64,000 nt of DNA from contig JAPFBL010000036.1 in NCBI GenBank assembly GCA_026182355.1, positions 930,001 through 994,000 of the forward strand, given 5' to 3'. The first letter of the stretch is position 1. Each line of letters opens with the position of its first letter. The translations under genes were made by a program, and so were the position numbers. The DNA comes from Hermatobates lingyangjiaoensis. Lineage: Eukaryota > Arthropoda > Insecta > Hemiptera > Hermatobatidae. Of this stretch, positions 11,925 to 21,447 are shown in pieces. The notes beneath the pieces are model-generated. The model was not told where the DNA came from. It did not search any database and saw nothing but the letters and a program-made list of their open reading frames with translations.

Positions 11925-12068
11925 ATGTGTTAGACAGAACTCTCTCCTGATCGACTAGCAACTTTGAAAAGCAACAATAACATAACTATCAATCAACAGT
12001 CCCTCCTTTCACTAACTGGTTGAACATAAAAAACCAAGTTACAAAAAAAATAATTATGTTACCGTATT
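11925..12068. repeat. Outer inverted repeat, left arm
   Basis: About 140 bp including AGCATGnGTTAGACAGAACT and CTCCTTTCACTAACTGG, inverted relative to 14795-14952. Together the two arms bracket 2.7 kb that contains a second inverted repeat and a PLE palindrome. It could be a fold-back transposon or the ends of an old composite insertion. Confidence 0.6.
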
Positions 12069-12069
12069 A

Positions 12070-12295
12070 GAAGAATATATATATATATATAATATTCTGT
12101 TGTAAAATAAAAAAATACATAATTTTCATTTTCAATATTTTTACGTATATTCTGTACACACACTTAAATTTTCAAGGATAAAAGCTAGGAGAAAACAACA
12201 AACACATTCTGATATTTTGATATTCAACAGGATTGTCAACAAATCTTTAACAGGAGAAGTTTACTTCTTTTCCAACTACTTCTTGGTATACTTAT
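12070..12295. repeat. Inner inverted repeat, left arm
   Basis: Inverted copy of about 13098-13300. The arms share AACTACTTCTT, AACAGGATTGTCAACAAATC and a TACGTATATT-type block. The spacer of about 800 bp carries the 25-bp tandem array. Confidence 0.6.
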
Positions 12296-12823
12296 ATATG
12301 ACACAATACTTATATATGGATCTCTTACATGGCCATCAGTAACATTACATGGTCAGTGGATTTGTTATATTTGATGTCGTTTAACTTAACTCCTTCTGCA
12401 TTGAAGATTTAAGCCAAAGATTTTCCTTTAAGACTTTAAAATATTCTTAAGTGTCTCAGAAACATATAAGACAATATGTCAGTGTTATCGAATGACCGAA
12501 GGATTAGCTTATAATTTGTATCCCTTTTATAATATAGAACGAAGGAATCCATTCCTATAATCATATTTTATACTCATACCTCATACATCAAAAGGTATAT
12601 CCGATATTAAGTTTCCGATATTATTTAACTTATTAATAATATTGCGTTCTTAGGTGACTGTAACTACAATATATAACAAAAAATTGCTTGTGGAGTTAAC
12701 TCAATATAAGTTATATTCACTATTAGAACAAGGCTTAGCAATAAATGTGTAAAATGATCAATTAGATATCATTTTTTTCTTCGTATATACATACAGCTAA
12801 TTTGTTTTAGATTAGGTTGGACC

Positions 12824-12962
12824 TAATGAGTATATCATAATAACTATCTAATGAGTATATCATAATAACTATCTAATGAGTATATCATAATAACTATCTA
12901 ATGAGTATATCATAATAACTATCTAATGAGTATATCATAATAACTATCTAATGAATAAATCA
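12824..12962. repeat. 25-bp tandem repeat, five copies plus a partial
   Basis: Five consecutive, essentially identical 25-bp units containing ATGAGTATATCATAATAACT, with a degenerate partial sixth. The near identity suggests recent expansion. No coding sense. Confidence 0.9.
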
Positions 12963-13097
12963 TTTCACAACGATACTTACATAAAAATAAAACAAAAAAT
13001 TAATTGACTGTCAAGGAGTTTATGTATTTATGTATACTAATTGTAAAGTTGAGTGTAGGACACTCCAGATTGTTTTCCGATGGGCCATATATAAGAA

Positions 13098-13300
13098 TTC
13101 TAAGAAGTAGTTGGAAAAGAAGTAAACTTCTCCTGTTAAAGATTTGTTGACAATCCTGTTGAATTTCAAAATATCAGAATGTGTTTGTTGTTTTCTCCTA
13201 GTTTTTATCCTTGATAATGTATGTATGTGTGCACAATATACGTAAAAATATTGAAAATGTAAATTATATATACTTTTTTATTTTTAAGACAGAATATAAT
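13098..13300. repeat. Inner inverted repeat, right arm
   Basis: Partner of 12070-12295 in opposite orientation, with roughly 85-90% agreement by eye. It is followed by a (TA)n array at 13304-13362. Confidence 0.6.
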
Positions 13301-13301
13301 A

Positions 13302-13303
<2 letters not shown>

Positions 13304-13362
<59 letters not shown>
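13304..13362. repeat. (TA)n microsatellite
   Basis: Nearly pure TA dinucleotides. A second array lies at 13445-13474, directly against the PLE palindrome. Confidence 0.9.
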
Positions 13363-13443
13363 ACTTTAAATTACACAAAGCACGACACAGAAAAGAGACT
13401 AAAAAGAACACTTACAGAATTCAATATTTCGAAATGTTGTTCG

Positions 13444-13479
<36 letters not shown>

Positions 13480-13655
13480 AAAGTTGGCAGCAGCTTCTGC
13501 GTTGACCAATTTATGGCTGATTTTTTGTAGTTTCCTCACTAGTTTACGGTAACTCTCGGGTATTTTCCAGAGGAGTTCTGGTAACGACATGAAGGTAAAC
13601 ACTAAACACTTTCAAAACTTTATTCTAACACTATAATTTACGACTTAATCTAAAA

Positions 13656-13691
13656 CACAAGCTTTCGGCTTACATTAGCCATCTTCAGGTA
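13656..13691 (-). ncRNA. Hammerhead-like motif, family C, left arm
   Basis: Minus-strand reading: ACC / CTGAAGA, unpaired T, stem II GGCT/AGCC, GAA, palindrome AGCT, T, then GTG. Identical in sequence to the right-arm copy at 14335. Confidence 0.55.
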
Positions 13692-14334
13692 AAAATCTAT
13701 AAACTAAAATTATAATCAAAACTAAGGCTATGGTATAGAGAACAACTTAACTATGGTACAGTTAACAACTAACTAAGGAAATAAAGTATGGAGAAGGGAG
13801 GGAGGTGTAGGTGGGAGGGCCGGCAGGGCAGGGCACTGAACCCATCTACCTATGTCGTGTCCCTTCACCTACACCTCTCTTACAAGCTTATAGGTGGTAT
13901 CAAAAATTTTTTTTTTGAACCGGCACCGAAGAGCTATGCTGAAGAGGTTCAAAAACAGAAATTAACAAGAGAGAACCTGACTGAGGGGACAACTATTTTG
14001 CAAAGCTTACAAGACGACGTCAGACTACATATACTTGAATCCCTCTACATTAAGGAATACGACCCTTCATTAAACATACAAAACAGTGACCTCAAAGCTA
14101 TACCCAGTTCAAAAAATTTTGATACCACCTATAAGCTTGTAAGAGAGGTGTAGGTGAAGGGACACGACACAGGTAGATAGATGGGTTCAGTGCCCTGCCC
14201 TGCCGGCCCTCCCACCTACACCTCCCTCCCTTCTCCATACTTTATTTCCTTAGTTAGTTGTTAACTGTACCATAGTTAAGTTGTTCTCTATACCATAGCC
14301 TTAGTTTTGATTATAATTTTAGTTTATAGATTTT

Positions 14335-14370
14335 TACCTGAAGATGGCTAATGTAAGCCGAAAGCTTGTG
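14335..14370 (+). ncRNA. Hammerhead-like motif, family C, right arm
   Basis: TAC / CTGAAGA, extra T, perfect 4-bp stem II GGCT/AGCC, GAA, AGCT, T. The short stem I has two Watson-Crick pairs and a wobble. It lies 54 bp upstream of the ATG of the PLE N-terminal fragment at 14424. Confidence 0.55.
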
Positions 14371-14589
14371 TTTTAGATTAAGTCGTAAATTATAGTGTTA
14401 GAATAAAGTTTTGAAAGTGTTTAGTGTTTACCTTCATGTCGTTACCAGAACTCCTCTGGAAAATACCCGAGAGTTACCGTAAACTAGTGAGGAAACTACA
14501 AAAAATCAGCCATAAATTGGTCAACGCAGAAGCTGCTGCCAACTTTAATAATACATGTTTGAAAAAAGATCTGCTGCCATCATACACAA

Positions 14590-14642
<53 letters not shown>
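14590..14642. repeat. (TA)n microsatellite
   Basis: TA array separating the family-C palindrome from a family-D PLE terminal repeat. Confidence 0.9.
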
Positions 14643-14644
<2 letters not shown>

Positions 14645-14793
14645 GAGAGAGTTGGGTTTTTGACTCTGACGAACCCGCTTGTAACGGTTGAAAGATCTTA
14701 GTCTTGTTTTCCCATTTTTTATTGTGGTTTGATCATTGATTGTTATTTCACGTGTTTATGTGAAATCTTTTTATATATATATATATATATATA
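14645..14793 (+). mobile_element. Solo PLE-like terminal repeat, family D
   Basis: About 125 bp with GTTGGGTTTTTGACTCTGA, a hammerhead-like core, TCTTGTTTTCCCATTT and CGTGTTTATGTGAAATC, ending in (TA)n. At least five related copies occur at 20.0-23.0 kb. Confidence 0.6.
14662..14703 (+). ncRNA. Hammerhead-like motif, family D, variant
   Basis: Stem I GACT/AGTC, core CTGACGA, then stem II slightly altered from the family consensus, GAA, palindrome AGATCT, T. The perfect stem I is kept although stem II has drifted. Confidence 0.5.
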
Positions 14794-14794
14794 C

Positions 14795-14952
14795 TTTTAA
14801 ATACGGTAATATTATTTTTTTGTAATTTGGTTTTTTATGTTCAACCAGTTAGTGAAAGGAGGGACTGTTGATTGATAGTTATGTTATTGCTGCTTTTCAA
14901 AGTTGCTAGTCGATCAGAAGAGAGTTCTGTCTAACGCATGCTAGAGAGTTTA
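14795..14952. repeat. Outer inverted repeat, right arm
   Basis: Partner of 11925-12068. It contains CCAGTTAGTGAAAGGAGGGA and GTTCTGTCTAACGCATGCT. Confidence 0.6.
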
Positions 14953-16266
14953 AAAGATAGGGTTTTTCACAACCCTTTCCTCCCTAATGGAATAACTTTC
15001 GTGTTTCCTTATTATTGGCAGTCAGAACGTGAAGCCTAAATTTATTAAATAAACCTCATACTTATTTTTTTTCTGTAGTTAGTTTTAGTAGGAAAAGTAT
15101 GTGATATAAAAAACATCTTGTTGTTAAAACATTAAGTTTTAAACTCTAAATCGTAAAATAAAAAAAAATGATTTTATTATTCATATTGCCCAGTCGTGAC
15201 TAAAAGAAAAACATCACGTTTTAATATCTTTAACATGCTATTTCTCAAATTACTACTTAGTTTACCGAATATATCTGGCGATACATTCAAAAGTAATTAT
15301 TAAATTTAAAATTTACTTTTTGTACACATATTGTTGAATTAAACAAATGCACGAAGGTTACATAGAAATTCGATGCGGCACAAGTTAATACCATCAAGGG
15401 TTACTTTTAAAGGAATAACTTAAGAACTGAAGTTCTATTCATTTTTAGGAATGTTACTCGATAAGTAATTTTATAATGAGTCGACATAAAACACCAAAAT
15501 ATTAATATTCATAACATTAAATATATATTATGTATTGTACTTAAGAAAAATTGGTTAAAGAATACAGAATGGTTGTAATTTACTGACTAATTAGACTTTC
15601 ATTAAAAGAAAGCAATTTTGTTTTAAAGAACATAAACCATCTTAGTTCATAGATTTTCTTCACTATCCAGTAAGCTTCAGAGTTTTTGTCAACTATATTT
15701 GTACTGAAACGCCTCTGCACTCGATGTAGGAATGCATTATTTATAAATTCAGATATTGCAATATTCTAAATGCATAGTTTCATTTTTCAAATTTTAACTG
15801 TTATCCTTATTATGAAGTTCAGTCATGGTTGTTATTTTTATCTATCCTGTTCACTTTGATAATTATGCCCCTGAGCATTTTACTAAGTCTACTGAGTTTT
15901 CTTTTATTTATATATATATTCCTTTTTATGGTTTTACTTCACTATAACTTAAAATAATAATTATCAAAGTAATCTTTATCGAATTATTAAAAAAATTCCG
16001 TCTTTGGACATTTAGAACCCATTCATGGCTTTTAGGTTATATTTGTGTATTATTTTGCCAAATGGTTTGTTGGTCAAAGTTAAGATAATTTTGTTTTATA
16101 TCACAAAATTTACAATAAATGGCCTGTTATAATCAATTCAGAGAACAAAGGAAATTTCTTGTTATTACAAAAACTACTTTTTTCAATAAACAACCAATAA
16201 TGAAAGGTAGAAATTTAAATTTTTTGTGTTCAACCTATAAAGTACACAAAAATGTTATAGATTAGG

Positions 16267-16362
16267 AAAATTACACGTACCTAGTGTCTTTATACTTATT
16301 ATTTTTTTTTTTTGCAAATCGGCAATTAGTCTTGGTTTCCTAAGTAGTGTAGAGTTCCGATT
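16267..16362 (-). repeat. LINE 3'-tail-like repeat, copy 1
   Basis: Direct repeat of 17404-17492: TACACGTACCTAGTGTCTT, a poly-T run, CAAATCGGCAATTAG and GTAGAGTTCCGA. Because the second copy adjoins an RTE-like LINE coding remnant on the minus strand, both may be 3' tails of one LINE family with an A-rich tract. Confidence 0.5.
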
Positions 16363-17403
16363 TTTCTTCTTACAGAGAAATAATGTTGTACTAAAGTGAC
16401 CATATGAAAAGTGGGAGTTTTATTTGTTAACATTAAATTAAATGTAGACCATCCTCCAATGAATGAAACGGTTTCCACTTAGCTTTACTATAAGTAAACT
16501 TATGGTCAATCAATGATTTGTAACGCATGGGTTATAAATCATAATATCATTCACGATACCAAGAAATGTATTTTTTTTTTTAATTTTATTTGTTTAAAGT
16601 CACAACAATGTAAGTGTTACATTACCAGTGACACTGATAACACAGATGTATGAGGAAACACAGGAGGGAAGAAGCAATCCAGTGACTACACTTCCTGGCG
16701 TGGGTCAGAAATGTAATTATAATTCATTGTTTTAAATAAGGTTAGAGTCATTATAGCAAGTATCATGAAATAGAGTACATACTTCAGCAGTATGAATGCA
16801 GAAATTAAAACGATTCATAAAACATAAACAATTAGGTAGAGATTTCAACACTAATTTTTTAGTGTAGGGTATATCAAAGCTTGAGAATGCCATTTCTTAG
16901 AGTTGGCTTCATTTTATTTGCTTAAATTAAAAATAAGATCACATTCTTTCAACCAATTTTATAATTGATCAATGTTGTCAAGAAAAAGTTTGATACATGC
17001 TCAACAAAATGTATTTTACTTCTTTATTTTCGTATCAGTAAACTTTTTTACTGTTATGCAACTAAAATTGCCATTGCACAATGCTATTACTATGAAGGAA
17101 ATATTGCGTAGAAAACAGAATTATTTATTCATATTGACACAGAGTACTCTAAAATACTTTCCTTTTTTTTTCATATTACCCGAAAATAAACAGTTCTTTG
17201 TACTTTATATATACGCTGTTTGTATGTCTGAAATATGTAATTTTAGAGTTATACGCCAACACTTTGTCCATCACACAAAATATCCCAGACCACATACAGA
17301 CAACTACACAACCACATACACACTCACAGACACACTTGTGTAATCACACCATCCCAACAAAAATTATCAATAACTTAATAATAATAACCATTTATTGCAA
17401 AAA
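16363..17403. other. Non-coding stretch with an open frame of doubtful value
   Basis: A 123-codon frame at 16972-17343 has no recognisable motif, is hydrophobic and AT-driven, and ends in a CA-rich tract. I regard it as chance. No other feature seen. Confidence 0.4.
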
Positions 17404-17912
17404 GGAAAATTACACGTACCTAGTGTCTTGATACTTATTTTTTTTTTTGCAAATCGGCAATTAGCCTTAGTTTCCTAAGTAGGGTAGAGTTCCGACTTCT
17501 TTTCCGGGATCAAAATAAATAAATTACCTCATCCACACATGATAATAAAAGTGGCAGGCTCTTTTCAATTCTGACCTTTCCGTCGCTACTCTCTTCCAGC
17601 ACACTCCACAGACTTTTCTCACCTCTTCTTTGGTTTCCCCTTCTTCATTTTTTCTCTAACCAGTGTAATATTTCCTTTGACCATCCCTCTTCTTTCGATC
17701 CCACTAGACGCCCAGTCCATCTCCATGTCCTGTCAAGTACAGTTCTGCCAACACTTTTAATTTGGTCTTGATACTGATCCACTGGTTGCTCCGTTTATCT
17801 CTTTGATACCTATCATACTCCTTTCCATTGTTTTTACAATGACCCTTAGTTTCTTTATGGTCTTTTTATTCAGTGTACACGTTTCACAACCATATATTAG
17901 AACTCGCAATAC
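17404..17912 (-). pseudogene. RTE-like LINE fragment, C-terminal region
   Basis: On the minus strand from 17912: VLIYGCETCTLNKKTIKKL, then VKTMERSMIGI, then (frameshifted) RTVLDRTWRWTGRLVGS. These match the stretch after the reverse transcriptase of many RTE/BovB-like LINEs (LxYGCETWTL...QRAMERxMLGI...KWxWAGH). The copy has stops and frameshifts and lacks the RT core. It continues into the 3'-tail-like repeat at 17404-17492. Confidence 0.65.
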
Positions 17913-18042
17913 AAACAATACCTTTCATATTTACTTCTTCCAAAATTTAATATAAATGAGGGAGGAAATTTTCAGATTACTAACGGCCCCTCCAAGGAAT
18001 ACACCGACAGTAGTCCCTGAAGTATACAAAATTTCTTATCTG

Positions 18043-18366
18043 CTAGGTTAGGTTGCAGTGGCAGTTCCACAAGGGAACACACGTAGGCCGATCATTGGCC
18101 CTTTGTGATACCACACAATGAAGATTGATTCTACAGTGGGAGTACTAAATTTTGCCTAACTCAAATGTATTTAGAAGTAGGGATCTTTAACGAGTACCTG
18201 ACATCGTACAGGCTCGGGACCGACGGTTTAACGTTCTTCTCCGAGGGACGACGCGCTCAGATTTATTCACCTCCCGCGTGAATAAATCGAGGGCCAGGTG
18301 AGGATCGAATCCCGGTCCTATCAGTTCAGATGCAAGCACGTAATCACTGAGCTAGCCTGGCCCCCC
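18043..18366 (-). mobile_element. tRNA-derived SINE with 13-bp target duplication
   Basis: The element is bordered by the perfect duplication AATTTCTTATCTG (18030-18042 and 18367-18379). On the minus strand the head (18366 downward) resembles a tRNA: GGCCAGG can pair with a later CCTGGCC as an acceptor stem, TAGCTCAGTGA fits an A box, and GGATTCGATCC fits a B box, the internal RNA polymerase III promoter. A non-tRNA body follows, with GAGAAGAACGTTAAACCGTC in the middle. SINEs of this kind rely on a LINE's machinery. The parent tRNA could not be assigned. Confidence 0.8.
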
Positions 18367-18654
18367 AATTTCTTATCTGATGAATTATTCAAATAATTTA
18401 AGTTACACATGATATCTGAAATACAATAATTGTAGATAAATAAATAAACAACTTTAGACATATAGCTTTTTGATCATTTGTATTACTATTTTGAAATAAA
18501 ATGTTAACGTACTAAATGAAATCAAAGAAACTTCTTAATGTGCCTTATTGGTTTAAAGAAAAAAATGTATCCTCAATAATAGCCATCCCAAAGTCATTAC
18601 AAAAATTTTATATAATGGTATGTATACAATAATGTTAAATTGTAAGGTCTTTCA

Positions 18655-19093
18655 ATAAGGGGGGTGGGCCTGTTATAGAAGAACAAACCTTTTCCACGTG
18701 CCAGCCATTTTTTTTAGAACATATTTGGTATTTCTTAAGAACTTTTTAAATTAAAAAATAATATATTACCTCAGTGCTGTAAAACATAGTATAAAAAAAC
18801 AGAAAAAACATTATTTAACCTTTTAAAAAAAGAATGTAACTATGGCACAAGATCAACTTCTTTTTCTTGAGACCCCTTTAGCTTCGTAGAGCCTAAACCT
18901 CTTCACCACCAGGACGTACATATACTGTCATGGCATGAAAGCTTATATCCCAAGGAAAGTAGTTTTTTTTTGTCTGTGCTTAAGATAACATGTGCTTGTA
19001 TCTGTGCTAATAGTAACCTGTGTTCATGCGTGCCAGAGACAAGTCATTGGCGTGCCAAGTTTGGCACGCATGCCAGAGGTTTCCCACACCCGT
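18655..19093. mobile_element. Possible hAT-like MITE
   Basis: The left end GGGGGGTGGGCC and right end GAGGTTTCCCACACCC resemble decayed hAT ends, and a small hairpin GCGTGCCAAG / TTGGCACGC sits near the right end. I could not confirm an 8-bp target duplication. Confidence 0.3.
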
Positions 19094-19205
19094 TCTATAA
19101 TAAACAAATGTTAAACAAAAAAATGTTGAACATTTATGTCCAGACCCTTCAAAAAAAAAACCATGATTAATTTGAAGAATATACTTGTGATTAATGTTAT
19201 TTCAG

Positions 19206-19400
19206 GATGGTCGAACGCCTTTGCATCTGGGATGCGAGAGTGGCTCAGACGTATCTCTGCTTATCGACCCTCAGAGGAGACTGCTCTGCTACAAGGATGT
19301 TCATGGTAACACAGCACTCCACATAGCCGTGGAAAACAAGCACACGCAGCTGGTCGAGGACCTCTTGCAAGCAGACAACCCCGTCGACATCGAAAACAAT
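19206..19400 (+). CDS. Ankyrin-repeat protein, exon b (about two repeats)
   Basis: Coding exon of 195 nt, 65 codons, phase 0 at both ends, between a TTATTTCAG acceptor and an AAT/GTATCT donor. It encodes DGRTPLHLGCESGSDVSLLI, a slightly short repeat, then DVHGNTALHIAVENKHTQLV followed by EDLLQADNPVDIENN. Joined to the previous exon it gives NKDGRTPLHLG, a normal repeat junction. Joined to the next exon it gives VDIENN-AGMTALHIAS, also normal. G+C is far above the surrounding intron. The donor (GTATCT) is non-optimal, but the reading frame leaves little doubt. Confidence 0.88.
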
Positions 19401-19554
19401 GTATCTAATATTTACAAACAAATAAATTATTTTCCATTATTTTTATAAAAACACATATGTAATTCTATTATTTGAAATGTGAGAGTCAAAACAATAACAG
19501 AATGTAAAAGAATTTCAGACTTATATAATTCAGACATCCGAATCTTATATAATT

Positions 19555-19573
19555 ACACACACACACACACACC
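19555..19573. repeat. (CA)n microsatellite
   Basis: Short run of about nine CA dinucleotides. Confidence 0.8.
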
Positions 19574-19868
19574 AAATGCACTCAGACGAACCAATTTGCA
19601 AAACCTTTTTGTTCTCAGAGGACCACAAAACGCGTACTTTTGTTGGAAACTTGATTTCAAAATGTTCACATGAATACAATACTTCTATGACTTTATTTCA
19701 TATAATGGGTAAATGAAATAATCAATTCCATTTGTGTGTGTTTGTTGAAAACTTTTATTTACAGTATGCTCTACACCTGAAACCTTCAAGCAATTAAAAA
19801 TTATAACAGCAGAAAATTAAGATATATATATAAAACAGTAATGAATTGTCAACCGTGGGACAGATATA

Positions 19869-19983
19869 TAACATAAAAAGGATAAATCAGGATGCAGTCA
19901 GTTTCTTCCACTCATGGCAATGAGAATTAGATTGGAAGTGGAAGAAACTGACGGCATCCCGATTTATCCTTTTTTATGTTGTA

Positions 19984-19984
<1 letters not shown>
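19869..19984. repeat. Short inverted repeat
   Basis: Arms 19869-19913 and 19938-19984 are complementary (GGATAAATC, GTCAGTTTCTTCCACT and their complements), spaced by 24 bp and followed by (TA)n at 19987-20023. It resembles the PLE hairpins nearby but has no hammerhead-like core. Confidence 0.65.
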
Positions 19985-20025
<41 letters not shown>

Positions 20026-20088
20026 CTTTCACATAAACACGTAAAATAACAATCAATGATCAAACCACAATAAGAAATGGGAAAACAA

Positions 20089-20131
20089 GACTAAGATCTT
20101 TCAACCGTAACAAGCGGTCTTCGTCAGAGTC
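20089..20131 (-). ncRNA. Hammerhead-like motif, family D
   Basis: Minus strand: stem I GACT/AGTC, core CTGACGA, unpaired A, stem II GACCG/CGGTT, GAA, palindrome AGATCT, T. Same sequence as the copy at 20178. Confidence 0.6.
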
Positions 20132-20177
20132 AAAAACCCAACTGAGATGACAGAAACCCCATGTCAGTTGGGTTTTT

Positions 20178-20220
20178 GACTCTGACGAAGACCGCTTGTT
20201 ACGGTTGAAAGATCTTAGTC
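20178..20220 (+). ncRNA. Hammerhead-like motif, family D
   Basis: The clearest example of family D: four perfect stem I pairs (GACT/AGTC), CTGACGA core with C at the free position 7, one extra A, a 5-bp stem II (one wobble), GAA, and AGATCT whose last U is followed by U. Confidence 0.6.
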
Positions 20221-20454
20221 TTGTTTTCCCATTTCTTATTGTGGTTTGATCATTGATATACATATATATCAGAACGTATACTGAAATTATAAAATCAAGA
20301 CTTACAAAATTTAAAATAATTGTATATATATATGTTATCAACAAGAAAACTATCTACAACGGACAACAAATATTTTAGGGTAAACTATAGTTACACAGTA
20401 AATAGAAAAACACACTCTCATTCCTTATTTACTGTATATCTATAATTTACACAA

Positions 20455-20700
20455 CAAGCTTTCGGCCCAGTGGGTCATTATTTTGTACATTTCAACTATA
20501 CAGTGCTTCTAGGATTTTAAGTCTATTAAATTCACTACTAGCATGTAGGATGGTAGTACTCTCAAGGAGATTCTGCCTAGTCAAGGAAATACCGTGCTTC
20601 TGCATGCTTCCTATGTGCTCCGGTCGTGAGATGGAGAGTCAGATGTCTTGACAGTTTCGTCATAGTCATCCCGATGTACCTAGAGGGGAGATCTGCGCAG
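20455..20700 (-). pseudogene. Decayed PLE C-terminus with terminal-repeat relic
   Basis: The minus strand encodes, with frameshifts, a short stretch of the post-GIY-YIG region: QNLLESTTILHASSEFNRLK followed by ILEAL. It matches KLTRENLTEGTTIL...ILESL of the family-C element. Immediately downstream (20490-20456) lies a broken hammerhead-like relic: ATGACCCACTGGGCCGAAA then GCTT. The upstream nuclease motifs are lost. Confidence 0.55.
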
Positions 20701-20785
20701 TTTCACTTTGTATCATTAGAGAGCAAGCAGGTAAGAAAGAAAAAGTTTTTGTTACTTTGTTTGCTCTCTGATCACATAAAGTGAA
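20701..20785. repeat. Short hairpin
   Basis: TTCACTTTGTATCATTAGAG and AGCAAGCAG on the left are complementary, with a few mismatches, to GTTTGCTCTCTGATCACATA and AAGTGAA on the right. Function unknown; it adjoins PLE remnants on both sides. Confidence 0.5.
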
Positions 20786-20878
20786 AGGCCTTAGAGCATT
20801 TATTTCTATTCTTTTCCTTTTTCCTTGTGGTTTAAAATCCATATATATATATATATATATATATTTATTTATTTATTA

Positions 20879-21447
20879 AAACAGAAATTTTCTGACCGAG
20901 GATATCCTTCTAATTTCATTAACAACCGTATAGTCCCTGCAGACGTTCATCATAATTCAGGTCCTAGGAGGGATCGCAGTGACTCTAATCTCCTCATCAC
21001 CACTTATTTTCCTGGTGCTCATAGGCTGGGTGCAGTTGTCAGGGAGTTTTTCCCTATACTTTCTTCTTCCTCCTGTACTTCTTCAGTCTTTAGTGAGGCA
21101 CCTTCCATTTCCTATCGCAAACCTGCTAATCTTCAATCTATCTTCTCTCACATATCTTCTCCTAAGCCTCCAAAAACTGCTGGTGGTATGGTTCAATGTG
21201 GACGTCGTGGATGTCTTACTTGTCCTATCATCAATCCTGTTCCTTCCTTTACCTCTGTCCATAGTAAACGCACCTACCCTATCTCTCACAAGACCTCTTG
21301 TACCTCTGGTAACTGCGTTTACCGTTTGGATTGCACCCAGTGTGATTCTTTTTATGTGGGTTTGGCTTCCACCAAGCTAAGCCTGCGTATGAATAATCAC
21401 AGGTCATCCGTTGGCAAACGCAGTGACCTTCCCGTTGCTACTCATGC
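20879..21447 (+). pseudogene. PLE fragment of a second type, RT C-terminus plus GIY-YIG-like domain
   Basis: The open frame starts in (TA)n and reads KFSDRGYPSNFINNRI, LLITTYFPGAHRLGAVVREF, then a cysteine-containing stretch CGRRGCLTC, then NCVYRLDCTQCDSFYVG with LSLRMNNHRS, a GIY-YIG-like core (VY..YVG plus conserved arginine). This order is typical of RT/GIY-YIG retroelement ORFs. It differs clearly from the 9.6-10.7 kb PLE. The frame is cut after DLPVATHA by the truncated mariner. The RT palm is absent. Confidence 0.6.

Larger units (their letters stand above)
10793..13080 (+). repeat. XY repeat copy, interrupted by later insertions
   Basis: Matches XY copies at 47.9 and 58.2 kb from the TATAGTnATCATGA block through CAAnTnAATATTTTAC-like and GATGGATTTGT blocks. 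It is interrupted by the fold-back at 11541-11729 and by inverted repeats from 11925 onward. The family's right tip, GAGTGTAGGnCACTCCAGA, reappears at 13051-13070. Boundaries inside the interrupted part are uncertain. Confidence 0.5.
13474..14552 (+). mobile_element. PLE remnant in palindromic arrangement, family C
   Basis: The arms 13474-13920 and 14107-14552 are near-identical inverted copies of about 446 bp. Each arm holds a hammerhead-like motif followed, reading outward, by the start of a PLE ORF (ELLWKIPESYRKLVRKLQ, then HKLVNAEAAANFN). The right arm continues CLKKDLLPSY before entering (TA)n. The 186-bp centre encodes a PLE C-terminus: QKLTRENLTEGTTIL and ILESLYIKEYDPSLN, as found after the GIY-YIG nuclease. 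So ORF end, terminal repeat and ORF start are present while the RT core is missing. Terminal repeats in direct or inverted orientation are known for PLEs. Confidence 0.7.
8638..19205 (+). other. Intron of the ankyrin gene (10.6 kb)
   Basis: It begins GTTTGT and ends TTTCAG and separates two phase-0 exons that read through in frame. It is filled with PLE, XY, LINE, SINE and fold-back insertions listed individually. Between 8640 and 9380 there is only AT-rich sequence and a short (TTA)n array, and between 14953 and 16266 I see nothing beyond AT-rich sequence. Confidence 0.8.
20050..20257. mobile_element. Inverted pair of family-D PLE-like terminal repeats
   Basis: Two family-D repeats face each other (about 20050-20147 and 20163-20257) with roughly 15 bp between them, forming a near-perfect palindrome. 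Each arm has a hammerhead-like motif. A (TA)n array lies just to the left. Confidence 0.7.

Noticed and set aside
16972..17343. 123-codon open frame
   Set aside because: Composition-driven, ends in CA-rich repeats; no domain recognisable.
18043..18053. CTAGGTTAGGTT resembling arthropod telomere repeat TTAGG
   Set aside because: Barely two units, at the SINE tail; too short to mean anything.
20456..20490. Hammerhead-like motif in the PLE remnant
   Set aside because: Core reads ATAATGA instead of CTGATGA; kept only as a relic in the PLE entry.
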